From contig CAJUPG010000033.1 in the NCBI GenBank assembly GCA_910588455.1, forward strand, positions 1 to 20,254: a stretch of DNA of 20,254 bases, given 5' to 3'. The DNA is from an uncultured Oscillospiraceae bacterium (GTDB taxonomy: Bacteria; Bacillota; Clostridia; Oscillospirales; Oscillospiraceae). The notes below the pieces were generated by a model that was not told the DNA's origin, searched no databases, and was given only the letters and a program-made list of their open reading frames with translations. The translations under genes were made by a program, and so were the position numbers. Shown one piece after another: positions 1 to 6,983 of the stretch; the stretch's first letter is position 1; each line of letters starts with the position of its first letter.

Positions 1-844
1 TCATGGGCTTGACGGCGAAGTCCACCTCGTCGATGACGGTGGTGTACATGTTGTTCTTGTAGTGATCCCAGTGGCCGGAGCGCTCCCACAGCTGGCGGTT
101 GAGCATAATGGGGGTGGAGATCTCCACATAGCCGTATTTTTTGTGAACCTGCCGCCAGTAGTCCAGCAGGGTATTTTTCAGGGTCATGCCCTTGGGCAGG
201 AAGAAGGGGAAGCCGGGGCCCTCATCCCGGAGCATGAACAGGCCCAGCTCCTTGCCCAGCTTCCGGTGGTCCCGCTTCTTGGCCTCCTCAATGCGCTGCA
301 AGTAGGCGTCCAGCTCGTCCTTCTTGGGGAAGGCAATGCCATAAATCCGCTGCAGGGTCTCCCGGTTGGAGTCCCCCCGCCAGTAGGCGGCGTTGCAGGC
401 GGTGAGCTTCAGGGCGTTTCCCTTCACCCGGCCGGTGGAGTCCAGATGGGGGCCGGCGCACAAATCCGTAAACTCCCCCTGCTTGTAGAAGGAGATGTGG
501 GCGTCCGCGGGCAGGTCATGGATCAGCTCGACCTTAAAGGGCTCATTTTTCTCCCGCATAAAGGTCAGGGCCTCTTCCCGGGGCAGCTCAAACCGCTCCA
601 GCTTCAGCTTTTCCTTGCAGATTTTCCGCATTTCCCCCTCGATCTGCTCCAGAATCTCCGGAGTGAAGGGGAAGGGGGAGTCCATATCGTAGTAGAAGCC
701 CTCCTCGATGGAGGGGCCGATGGCCAGCTTCACCTCCGGGAACAGGCGCTTGACGGCCTGGGCCAGAATGTGGGAGCAGGTGTGCCAGTAGGTCTGGCGG
801 TATTCGGGATTTTCAAAGGTATACTGATTGTTTTCTTCTGCCAT
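1..844 (-). CDS. thrS: Threonyl-tRNA synthetase, N-terminal part (cut by window edge)
   Basis: Charges tRNA-Thr with threonine in the cytoplasm. The visible 281 residues begin MAEENNQYTFENPEYR and contain the second-domain editing site, with HxxxH at residues 21-25 (H21, H25) and the DLCAGPH motif, which together proofread serine mischarged on tRNA-Thr. They run into the class II catalytic core and reach motif 1 (around YGYVEISTPIMLN) before the left edge cuts the gene. The start ATG at 844 follows AGGAGG at good spacing and lies just below the T-box terminator, so no upstream extension is possible. The usual N-terminal TGS domain of about 60 residues is therefore absent. The ThrRS identity is secure from the editing-domain motifs and the threonine T-box; the catalytic core lies outside the window. 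Confidence 0.96.
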   Translation of the reverse strand, partial: MAEENNQYTFENPEYRQTYWHTCSHILAQAVKRLFPEVKLAIGPSIEEGFYYDMDSPFPFTPEILEQIEGEMRKICKEKLKLERFELPREEALTFMREKNEPFKVELIHDLPADAHISFYKQGEFTDLCAGPHLDSTGRVKGNALKLTACNAAYWRGDSNRETLQRIYGIAFPKKDELDAYLQRIEEAKKRDHRKLGKELGLFMLRDEGPGFPFFLPKGMTLKNTLLDYWRQVHKKYGYVEISTPIMLNRQLWERSGHWDHYKNNMYTTVIDEVDFAVKPM

Positions 845-870
845 GTTGATAACCTCCTGTTTTGGCAGGG

Positions 871-1113
871 GCAAGAAAAATCTCACCCCTGAATGTGAAT
901 CAGGGGTGAGACAAATATCCCACGGTTCCACCCTGCTTGCGGTTTTGCAAAACCGCCGCTCGTGACCGCTGTAACGGGCGGGCCCGGTCCGGCTTGTGTC
1001 GCCGGACGGCTCGGGAGTGGTACCGACCGGGGGCACACGCAGGGCACTCTCAGCAAATGTGCCCCTCTCTGGCCGCAGCGGGCCCGGTCTCGTCTCTTTC
1101 AGCGCCAATTTCA
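871..1113 (-). ncRNA. T-box riboswitch leader of thrS (threonine-specific)
   Basis: This untranslated leader senses uncharged tRNA-Thr and switches between a terminator and an antiterminator ahead of thrS. Read on the minus strand, it shows a stem I region with an AGAGAG-type element and a GGGCAC/GTGCCC hairpin (1042-1064). A likely ACC threonine specifier sits at 1021-1019, directly before ACTCCCGAG. The conserved T-box AGGGTGGAACCGTGGG lies at 934-919. A 12-bp perfect terminator stem (911-881) is followed by TTTTTCTT. The T-box motif and terminator are seen directly; the specifier assignment is inferred from its position and from the downstream gene. Confidence 0.93.
881..911 (-). terminator. 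T-box-controlled intrinsic terminator before thrS
   Basis: A perfect 12-bp stem (881-892 with 900-911, loop of 7) is followed on the minus strand by TTTTTCTTGC. It follows the conserved T-box sequence at a short distance, as expected for the terminator that competes with the antiterminator. Confidence 0.92.
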
Positions 1114-1119
1114 CCGGTA

Positions 1120-1148
1120 AGTGTATCACCGGGACGCGCAAAAGTCAA
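1120..1148 (-). promoter_or_regulatory. Sigma-A promoter for the T-box-thrS transcript
   Basis: On the minus strand, -35 TTGACT (1148-1143) and -10 TACACT (1125-1120) are separated by exactly 17 bp. The -35 and most of the spacer lie inside the last codons of the upstream acetyltransferase gene, whose TGA stop is at 1128-1126. Transcription would start near 1113, just ahead of the T-box stem I. This is a match to consensus, not mapped. Confidence 0.75.
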
Positions 1149-1713
1149 GAGGCAAAACCTGCACGTACCGTAAATCCACGCACACCGCGTCCGGGGGGTA
1201 AAAGATGGGCAGCTGGGCTCCGTCCCAGTAAAAGCCGTGCTTTTCGTAGAACCGGCACGCCCCCGCATTCTCCCGCAGGGCAAACACGCACACCCCTGGG
1301 CGTCCCTCCTCCCGGAACCGGCGCAAAACCTCCTCCACCACCAGGGACCCGTAGCCCCGCCCGGTCTCCTCCGGGTGGGCGTAGAAGGAATGAATTTCCC
1401 CCCAGCCGGCGCAGTCCAGGCTTTCCGGCCCCAGCTCCAGCACGCCACCCAAAACGTTCGGGTCCGTACGCACATCGCCGTAGGAGATGCAGCACACCGG
1501 CTTTTCCCCCCGGTAGAGCAGCAGGCCGTGGGCCTCCCCGGCGGCGTACCGGCGCTGAAACCGGTCCACCCAGCCGTCCTCCCGGATGTGGTGGTCCAGA
1601 TACTCCGAGGGGATCATCCCCCGGTAGGCGGTGCGCCAGCCCATGGCGTGAAGCTGGGACATCAGCAGCAGCTGCTCCGGGGTAACAGCCTCAACAAAAT
1701 GCAGGTTTTCCAT
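1126..1713 (-). CDS. GNAT-family N-acetyltransferase
   Basis: A 195-residue single-domain GNAT acyltransferase that would transfer an acetyl group from acetyl-CoA to an amine; the substrate is unknown. The acetyl-CoA loop is visible as ETGRGYGS at residues 116-123, followed by the long helix VVEEVLRRF. N149 and the YEKHGF element at 156-161 are typical of the GNAT C-terminal half. The start ATG has AAAGGAGA upstream. The gene follows the DUF624 gene by 19 bp and is the last cistron of the long minus-strand run. Its 3' end carries the thrS promoter, and its stop abuts the T-box start. Family is secure, function is not. Confidence 0.9.
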   Translation of the reverse strand: MENLHFVEAVTPEQLLLMSQLHAMGWRTAYRGMIPSEYLDHHIREDGWVDRFQRRYAAGEAHGLLLYRGEKPVCCISYGDVRTDPNVLGGVLELGPESLDCAGWGEIHSFYAHPEETGRGYGSLVVEEVLRRFREEGRPGVCVFALRENAGACRFYEKHGFYWDGAQLPIFYPPDAVCVDLRYVQVLPLDFCASR

Positions 1714-1732
1714 TGGATTTGTCTCCTTTTAT

Positions 1733-2347
1733 TCAATACCGCGCAAAAATCCGCTCCAGCAGGAAGGTGGCCAGCAGGGCCGCCAGCGCCGGAAGAATCA
1801 GGGAAAAGGCGTACCAGGCCAGACTGAGCTGCACCGCGGCATTTACCGCCAGGGACAGCACCAATACCGACGGGAAGTGCCGCAGGCAGAGCTGCGCCGT
1901 GGTGCGCATCAGATCCCGGGTGGCAAACTGAAACCGGCCCAGTAAGGGGAAGGCCACCAGGGGCAGAGCGCCCAGCAGCACCGCCAGCGTCTGCCAGCAC
2001 CAGAACAGCAGCTCCGCCATCCGGTCCCCCGTCAGGGCCAGGGCGGTAAGGGCCGGGAGACCGAAGTAAAAGAGCAGTCCCGCCGGCAGGCACAGCAGGG
2101 TAACCGCCGCCCCCTGCTTCAGATTGTCCCGAAAGCACCGCAAAAACCGCAGATAGCGCCCCGGCTGCCGCTGGCGCAGCCCCCGCAGCACCGTATGGTA
2201 CAAGGCGGTGCAGGCCGGGCCGATGGTGACCACCGGCAGACAGCAGAACAGCCATAGGATGCTCAGTCCCACCACGTCCACCAGGTCGCCCAAAAAGCCG
2301 AAAAAGTCGTTTTCCGGGTTAAAAAAACGGTTAGAGAACTCGCTCAT
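1733..2347 (-). CDS. DUF624 (YesL-like) integral membrane protein
   Basis: A 204-residue membrane protein with about five hydrophobic segments (around residues 24-44, 78-105, 111-134, 158-177 and 178-198). The N-terminal signature NPENDFFGFLGDLVDVVGLS, then LWLFCCLPVVTIGPACTALY, is characteristic of the YesL/DUF624 family, often found near carbohydrate-uptake genes but of unproven biochemical role. I chose ATG at 2347 because this signature begins there and GGAGGAG lies about 10 bases upstream. The same frame stays open further upstream, but that stretch is the out-of-frame shadow of the preceding acetyltransferase. The gene overlaps that upstream gene by 17 bp, which suggests translational coupling. 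Confidence 0.88.
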   Translation of the reverse strand: MSEFSNRFFNPENDFFGFLGDLVDVVGLSILWLFCCLPVVTIGPACTALYHTVLRGLRQRQPGRYLRFLRCFRDNLKQGAAVTLLCLPAGLLFYFGLPALTALALTGDRMAELLFWCWQTLAVLLGALPLVAFPLLGRFQFATRDLMRTTAQLCLRHFPSVLVLSLAVNAAVQLSLAWYAFSLILPALAALLATFLLERIFARY

Positions 2348-2852
2348 AGCAGTTGAGCTCCTCCCAGACAAAGCCCATGAAGTGGAACATGGTCTTGCCC
2401 GCCAGCCGGTAGCCCAGCTTGGGATACAGGGAGTTGGCGGGGGTGTTCTGAACCCAGGTGTCCAGCCGCATGACGGTTTTTCCCTGGCGGCGGGCCTCCT
2501 CCTCACAGAAGTCCACAAATTCCCGGGCCTTTCCCCGGCCCGCCCACCGGGGGCTGATGCACAGGGTATGAATGACCATCACCTGGTCCCGGCCGGCCGC
2601 GAAGCTCCAGGGGATGGCGTCGTACTCAGGCAGCTGCTCCCCGTTCAGATTGACGCAGCCGAACAAATCCCCCTCCTCCTCCATCACGTAGAGGGTGCCG
2701 GCCTCCAGGGCCCGGCGGGCGCTGTCCTGGGTGGGGTATTTACCCCGCTGCCAGTTGGTGGTGGTCACACCGGTCCTTTCCTCCAGGGCCAGAATCTCTT
2801 CATAAATCTCCGCAACTTTGGGCAGATCCGCTTCCACTGCCGCTCGAATCAT
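2331..2852 (-). CDS. GNAT-family N-acetyltransferase
   Basis: A 173-residue GNAT protein, starting MIRAAVEADLPKVAEIYEEI, the standard N-terminal alpha/beta start of these enzymes. The acetyl-CoA binding region is HTLCISPRWAGRGKAREFV at residues 95-113, and NTPANSLYPKLGY (136-148) forms the usual C-terminal motif B. The amine substrate cannot be deduced. Its AGGAGG ribosome site overlaps the TAG stop of the upstream pseudo-ATPase gene (stop at 2863-2865), and its 3' end overlaps the DUF624 gene, so the three are probably co-translated. It is unlike the other GNAT here in length and detailed sequence, so the two are not a recent tandem duplicate. Confidence 0.9.
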   Translation of the reverse strand: MIRAAVEADLPKVAEIYEEILALEERTGVTTTNWQRGKYPTQDSARRALEAGTLYVMEEEGDLFGCVNLNGEQLPEYDAIPWSFAAGRDQVMVIHTLCISPRWAGRGKAREFVDFCEEEARRQGKTVMRLDTWVQNTPANSLYPKLGYRLAGKTMFHFMGFVWEELNCYERVL

Positions 2853-2862
2853 AAAAAACCTC

Positions 2863-5007
2863 CTAAAAACGATGGGCCCAGCCGCTTAAAAACCAGATGG
2901 GCGCAAGCCAGATCAGTAAGTACACCAGCAGGTTCAGGGGGGACAGGGAGGTGGCCGCATCCAGGGAAATCAAATAGTAGGCCAGCAGCAGCCCCACCGT
3001 GGAACCCACGCACATGATCACCGCCCCCAGCCGATTGGCCCAGCGCAGCCGCTTGGCCGCCGCCACCGCTTCCGCCAGCGGGGTCATCCCCTCCCGGCAC
3101 AGCACGGCCACCAGCCGGTTCCCGTGGGTCTGCTCCGGGTCGGACAGCTCCCGCCGCCGCTCCACAGAGGGGAAGTCCATCCGGTCCGCCGCCAGCTTGA
3201 ACCGCTGCTGAAGCATCGCGGGAATCAAATTAAAATCCCGGGTGGCCAGCACCGGGCCGATCCGTTCCCGCAGCAGCAGCGCCATCGCGGGGAACACCGC
3301 GTCAGGCAGGGCGTAGTTCAGGGCAAAAATACCCGCCAGCTCCCCTTCAATGGCGCAGAACACCGCGTTTTTCACATTCAGCCCCGTGGGCAGGTTCACC
3401 TCCATCAGCTGCATGAAGGAAGCGGAGCCCACCAGCACCTGCTCTCCCCGGATGGTGGCGGACAGGCCGCCGCCCTCATGGGCTATGAACTCAGAGGCGT
3501 TGCGCATCAGCCCGCCCTGGCTCCGGAGCAGGTCATGGAACGGCTTTTCCAGGCCGCAGCCCGCCGCCCGCAGAAGGGTTGCGGTACAGGCAATCACCCG
3601 CTCCGCGGACAGGTCTCCGAAAATTTTCACCCCAATGATGGTTACGGTCCCGGTGGGAAACAGGTCCTTATCGCATAAAATCAGCCGTCCGCCCCCGCGG
3701 GAGACGGCACAGGCGGGCCAGCCCGCCAGAGCGGCCCCGGAGCTGGACAGCCGCCGGGCCACTTTATGAAAGGTCCGGCCATAGAGCACCGCGCTGCCGA
3801 AGGCGGCGCTGGCGGTGCAGGTGCCCGACAGGGCCCAGAACAGCCGGTCCGGCCGCTCCATCCCCACCGAGACAATAAGGGAAAACAGTACGCACCCCAG
3901 CAGCAGCAGGGGGCAGTAGATCCGAAATACCCGCTGCACCCCGTCGTCCATCTGCATCTGGCTGCCAAAGCCCTCCGTGTCCCCCGTCCACTTGCAGTAG
4001 GCGTCCCGGCCATTCCACTTCTCCGGCTCCAGGGTGACAATCTCCGGCTCGGCGCTGGCCGCTGCGGTCCGGCAGGCCAGCCGCATCCCGCAGCGCTTGT
4101 GGTAGGTCCCGTGGAGCAGGTAAAACACCCCCAGCAGACAAGGGGCGGTATAGGGGGTGCGGACCACCCCCGCCTCCGGGGCGGCCATCGTCAGGAAAAT
4201 GCCGTCTACCAGGGTAAACAGACAGGCCAGGGCGCACAGGGTATCCATCCCCACCCGGCCCCGGCACAGCCGGACCAGCCCCACAAAGAGCTGATCCGCC
4301 CCCAGCAGGATGCCAAGCCCCGCCAGAACTGTATTCACCAGCAGCCCCAGTTCCCCCTCCGCCCCTGGAAGGACGGGCAGAGGCGTACGGGCCAGCAGGG
4401 CCAGGTAGGCAGCGGGGACAAAGGCCAGCAGGGTCAGAAGCGCCCGGACCCGCATCCCCTTTAATCCCCGGCCATAGCGTTTGGCCAGCTCCTGGGGGGG
4501 CAGGTCGGGAGGGGGCGGCTCCACCCGGGGCTCCCGCCGCCACAGGCGGGCGCGGTATTCCGGCGTGGGCGGCTCCTCCTCCTGGTCGGTGCCGGGAATC
4601 AGCCGCTCCAGCCGCCGGATCTCCTCCGAATCCTCCCGTTCCGCCTCCACGAACATCTGGTCGGCATAGTCGTCCGCTTTCTGGCTCAGGGCCTTGACCA
4701 CGGCGGACAGCACGCTCTCCTCCTCCGGAAAGTCCACGATTTTATCCGGGTCCTCTCCCTCCGGTTCCGGGTCCCTCTCCGGCGCAGGCTCCTCCTCCGG
4801 TGCAGGCTCCTCCGGTGCTTCCTCCGGTGCCGGCTCCGCCGCCGGGCCGGGGAAGGGGACAATGGTTCCCCGCTCATCTCCGCCGAACTCCGACAGAATA
4901 TCCTCCAGGGCGTAGTCCACCGTCTCCGCGCCCCGGATCAGATCCTTGATGTTAATCAGCTCCGTGTTGCCGGTGTGTATTTGGTTGTCGCGTTTTTTGT
5001 CGCTCAT
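2863..5007 (-). CDS. Degenerate P-type ATPase-like membrane protein with acidic N-terminus
   Basis: A 714-residue protein resembling heavy-metal P-type ATPases but lacking most catalytic motifs. Residues 1-180 are cytoplasmic, rich in Glu and Pro, with repeated IVPFP (49-53) and IVDFP (90-94) motifs. Hydrophobic segments lie near 188-208, 220-245, 255-275 and 285-300, then 361-381 and 388-408, then 658-678 and 688-708. The A-domain position (301-360) has only about 60 residues and no TGES. The CPC position in the next helices reads TCT (396-398). The phosphorylation site reads CDKDLFPTGTVT (445-456), as if DKTGTLT were split by DLFP. The N-domain resembles that of real pumps (EKPFHDLL 487-494; GEQVLVGS 521-528). 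TGD is TRD (589-591), and GDGxND is replaced by REGMTPL (638-644). ATG at 5007 is preceded by AAGGGG. I infer no ATP-driven transport; a scaffold or sensor role is possible. Function unknown. Confidence 0.85.
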   Translation of the reverse strand: MSDKKRDNQIHTGNTELINIKDLIRGAETVDYALEDILSEFGGDERGTIVPFPGPAAEPAPEEAPEEPAPEEEPAPERDPEPEGEDPDKIVDFPEEESVLSAVVKALSQKADDYADQMFVEAEREDSEEIRRLERLIPGTDQEEEPPTPEYRARLWRREPRVEPPPPDLPPQELAKRYGRGLKGMRVRALLTLLAFVPAAYLALLARTPLPVLPGAEGELGLLVNTVLAGLGILLGADQLFVGLVRLCRGRVGMDTLCALACLFTLVDGIFLTMAAPEAGVVRTPYTAPCLLGVFYLLHGTYHKRCGMRLACRTAAASAEPEIVTLEPEKWNGRDAYCKWTGDTEGFGSQMQMDDGVQRVFRIYCPLLLLGCVLFSLIVSVGMERPDRLFWALSGTCTASAAFGSAVLYGRTFHKVARRLSSSGAALAGWPACAVSRGGGRLILCDKDLFPTGTVTIIGVKIFGDLSAERVIACTATLLRAAGCGLEKPFHDLLRSQGGLMRNASEFIAHEGGGLSATIRGEQVLVGSASFMQLMEVNLPTGLNVKNAVFCAIEGELAGIFALNYALPDAVFPAMALLLRERIGPVLATRDFNLIPAMLQQRFKLAADRMDFPSVERRRELSDPEQTHGNRLVAVLCREGMTPLAEAVAAAKRLRWANRLGAVIMCVGSTVGLLLAYYLISLDAATSLSPLNLLVYLLIWLAPIWFLSGWAHRF

Positions 5008-5011
5008 GTGG

Positions 5012-6190
5012 TCAATCCCCTTCAGCGGGCAGCAGTCCGTCCGCTGAGTATGTGTTATTTGCGTTCCAGATAATCCAGTCTGTATACCCCGCGTCGTAAA
5101 CCGCCTGAATCTGGGCCCGCAGCTCCTCCCCGCCGTACGGGATGTGCCCCCGGACCCAGGTGGCGGTAAAGCCCTGGAGCCAGGCCCGGACGCCAGCCGG
5201 CTCCTCCAGTCCATCCAGGGCTTTCCGGGAACGGTCCAGGGCGGCCCGGACGGTTTCGTAGGGGGCCTGATCGGGCACGTCCAGCCCGTAGGCCCCCGCC
5301 GCGTAGTGGGAGGGGTAGATCATCGGGCAGATGAAATCCGCCGCCTGGGCCATAGCCGGGTAGCTCTGGCCGATCTGCCGGGCGTCCAAAGCGCTGTCAA
5401 TCACCGTTCCAAACACGTCCGCCGACAGCCAGACATCCTTCTGGTGCAGCCCCTCCCGGATATACTCCAAAAAGCCGGTGATATACCCCTGCCGGTCCTC
5501 CTCCGGAAGTCCCGGCACGGCAGGGTAGCGCACGTAGTCAAGCTGGACCTCATCAAAGCCCGCCCGGGCGGCGTCCTGGGCGATTTCCAGCAGATAGTCC
5601 CACACCTCCCGGGAGGCCGGGTCCACCCAGGCAAGGCCGCCCCCCTCGCTCACAGGGGTGCCGTCGCCCTTGCACAGAACCAAATCCGGCCGTGCCTGGG
5701 CCAGCACCGGATCTTTAAAGGCCACAATCCGGGCGATGGTGTAGATATTTTTTTCCTTCAGGGAGGCCACCAGACCGGGCAGGTCCTCCACATACCGGGT
5801 TCCCGCCTCCAGCTGGGCCGCCAGCCCTCCCTCCGGGATAAAGCTCAACCGGCCTTCGTCATTTTTTACGTCAATGACCATGGTGTTGAGCTCCGTCCCC
5901 TCCACCAGCGCAATTAAATCTTCCATATGGTTGCTCCCCGCCATGGGGCCGGACACATAGATGCCCCGGACCTGGGGAGGCTGTTGTTCGGGCGGGGGAA
6001 CCCGCTCCGGCTGGGATGCGTCCGGGCCGGAGGAGGCCGCCGGCGCAAGGACGGAGAGGTCCGGCTCCCGGTTGGGTAGCCGCTCCTCCTCCCGGGGCAG
6101 CAGCAGGACCAGCAGGCCGATGGTCAGGGCCGCTCCCGCCGCGACGATGGGCAGAAAGGGAAGCCTTCCGCCCCCTCTGTATCTGGACAT
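5012..6190 (-). CDS. Membrane-anchored putative glycosyl hydrolase (DUF4015-type)
   Basis: A 392-residue protein with an N-terminal signal anchor (hydrophobic residues 11-31), a Pro/Glu-rich extracellular linker (about 32-74) and a TIM-barrel-like domain from RGIYVSG (75) to the end. The domain matches the DUF4015 putative glycoside hydrolase family: NTMVIDVKND (102-111), then GFDEVQLDYVRYP (211-223) and ADFICPMIYPSHY (284-296), with acidic residues where hydrolases of this type place their catalytic residues. The likely location is the outer membrane face acting on a cell-surface or extracellular glycan; the substrate is unknown. Start ATG at 6190 was chosen because the signal anchor begins directly after it; the ribosome site is weak (AGGAT close to the ATG). 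The gene begins 7 bp after rlmB, and the pseudo-ATPase gene starts 4 bp after its stop. Confidence 0.88.
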   Translation of the reverse strand: MSRYRGGGRLPFLPIVAAGAALTIGLLVLLLPREEERLPNREPDLSVLAPAASSGPDASQPERVPPPEQQPPQVRGIYVSGPMAGSNHMEDLIALVEGTELNTMVIDVKNDEGRLSFIPEGGLAAQLEAGTRYVEDLPGLVASLKEKNIYTIARIVAFKDPVLAQARPDLVLCKGDGTPVSEGGGLAWVDPASREVWDYLLEIAQDAARAGFDEVQLDYVRYPAVPGLPEEDRQGYITGFLEYIREGLHQKDVWLSADVFGTVIDSALDARQIGQSYPAMAQAADFICPMIYPSHYAAGAYGLDVPDQAPYETVRAALDRSRKALDGLEEPAGVRAWLQGFTATWVRGHIPYGGEELRAQIQAVYDAGYTDWIIWNANNTYSADGLLPAEGD

Positions 6191-6197
6191 AATCCTA

Positions 6198-6983
6198 TCA
6201 TCCGCCTGTTCTCTGTCTAACGGCCTCATACAACAGCACCGCTGCCGCCGCAGAGGCGTTGAGCGAATTGATTTTCCCCCGCATGGGGATGGAGACAATA
6301 AAGTCGCAGTTTTCCCGGACCAGACGGCCCATGCCGTCCCCCTCGCTTCCAATAACGATGGCGGCGGGGCCCTTCAGATCCGCATGGTAGAGGGAGGCCG
6401 TCCCCTCCGCTGCCGCCCCGAACACCCAGACCCCGGCCTCCTTCAGCTCCCGGAGCAGGGCGGGCAGGTTGGGCACCCGGGCCACCGGCACGTGGGCCAC
6501 CGCCCCGGCGGAGGTCTTGCCCACCACCGCGGTGAGCCCCGCCGAGCGGCGTTTTGGAATAATGACCCCGTGGGCCCCGGCGGCGTCCGCCGTGCGGATC
6601 ACCGCCCCCAGGTTGTGGGGGTCGCTGAGCTCGTCGCACACCACGATCAAGGGGGGCTCGTTTTTGGCCGCCGCCGCGGCCAGAATATCGTCCACGCTGG
6701 CGTACGCCCGGACGGCCGCCAGGGCAATAACCCCCTGGTGGGCGTGGGTGCGGCTCATGGCGTCCAGTTTCCGCCGGTCGGTGTTCACCACCACCACCCC
6801 CTGTTCCCGGGCGGCGCTGGCGATGTGCCCCAGGGCGGAGTCTCCCTCCCCCTTGAGCAGATAAATCTTGTCAATGGACACCCCGGCCCGGATGGCCTCG
6901 GTGACCGCGTTGCGGCCTTCAATGATTCCGTCGTTCTCCTGTTCTATGGGTGCGGAGCGGCGGACAGGCGGGCGCTGGCTCAT
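6198..6983 (-). CDS. rlmB: 23S rRNA 2'-O-ribose methyltransferase, RlmB/TrmH family
   Basis: A 261-residue SPOUT methyltransferase that would methylate a guanosine ribose of 23S rRNA (G2251 in E. coli numbering) using SAM. After a short basic tail, residues 18-95 form the substrate-binding domain typical of RlmB. The three SPOUT motifs are clear: DPHNLGAVIRTA (121-132), IGSEGDGM (211-218) and NSLNASAAAAV (239-249), which form the trefoil knot and SAM pocket. The start ATG overlaps the upstream amylase stop in an ATGA arrangement, with GGGAGGAA upstream. TrmH-family members differ in RNA target, so the exact nucleotide is inferred. Confidence 0.93.
   Translation of the reverse strand: MSQRPPVRRSAPIEQENDGIIEGRNAVTEAIRAGVSIDKIYLLKGEGDSALGHIASAAREQGVVVVNTDRRKLDAMSRTHAHQGVIALAAVRAYASVDDILAAAAAKNEPPLIVVCDELSDPHNLGAVIRTADAAGAHGVIIPKRRSAGLTAVVGKTSAGAVAHVPVARVPNLPALLRELKEAGVWVFGAAAEGTASLYHADLKGPAAIVIGSEGDGMGRLVRENCDFIVSIPMRGKINSLNASAAAAVLLYEAVRQRTGG

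Noticed and set aside
4694..4915. Ser/Gly-rich repeat-like frame on the plus strand
   Set aside because: It is the complement of the Glu/Pro-rich codons of the pseudo-ATPase N-terminus, not a separate repeat protein.
2863..5007. Reading the protein as an ordinary cation-transporting ATPase
   Set aside because: TGES, CPC, an uninterrupted DKTGTLT and GDGxND are all missing, so transport activity is not supported.
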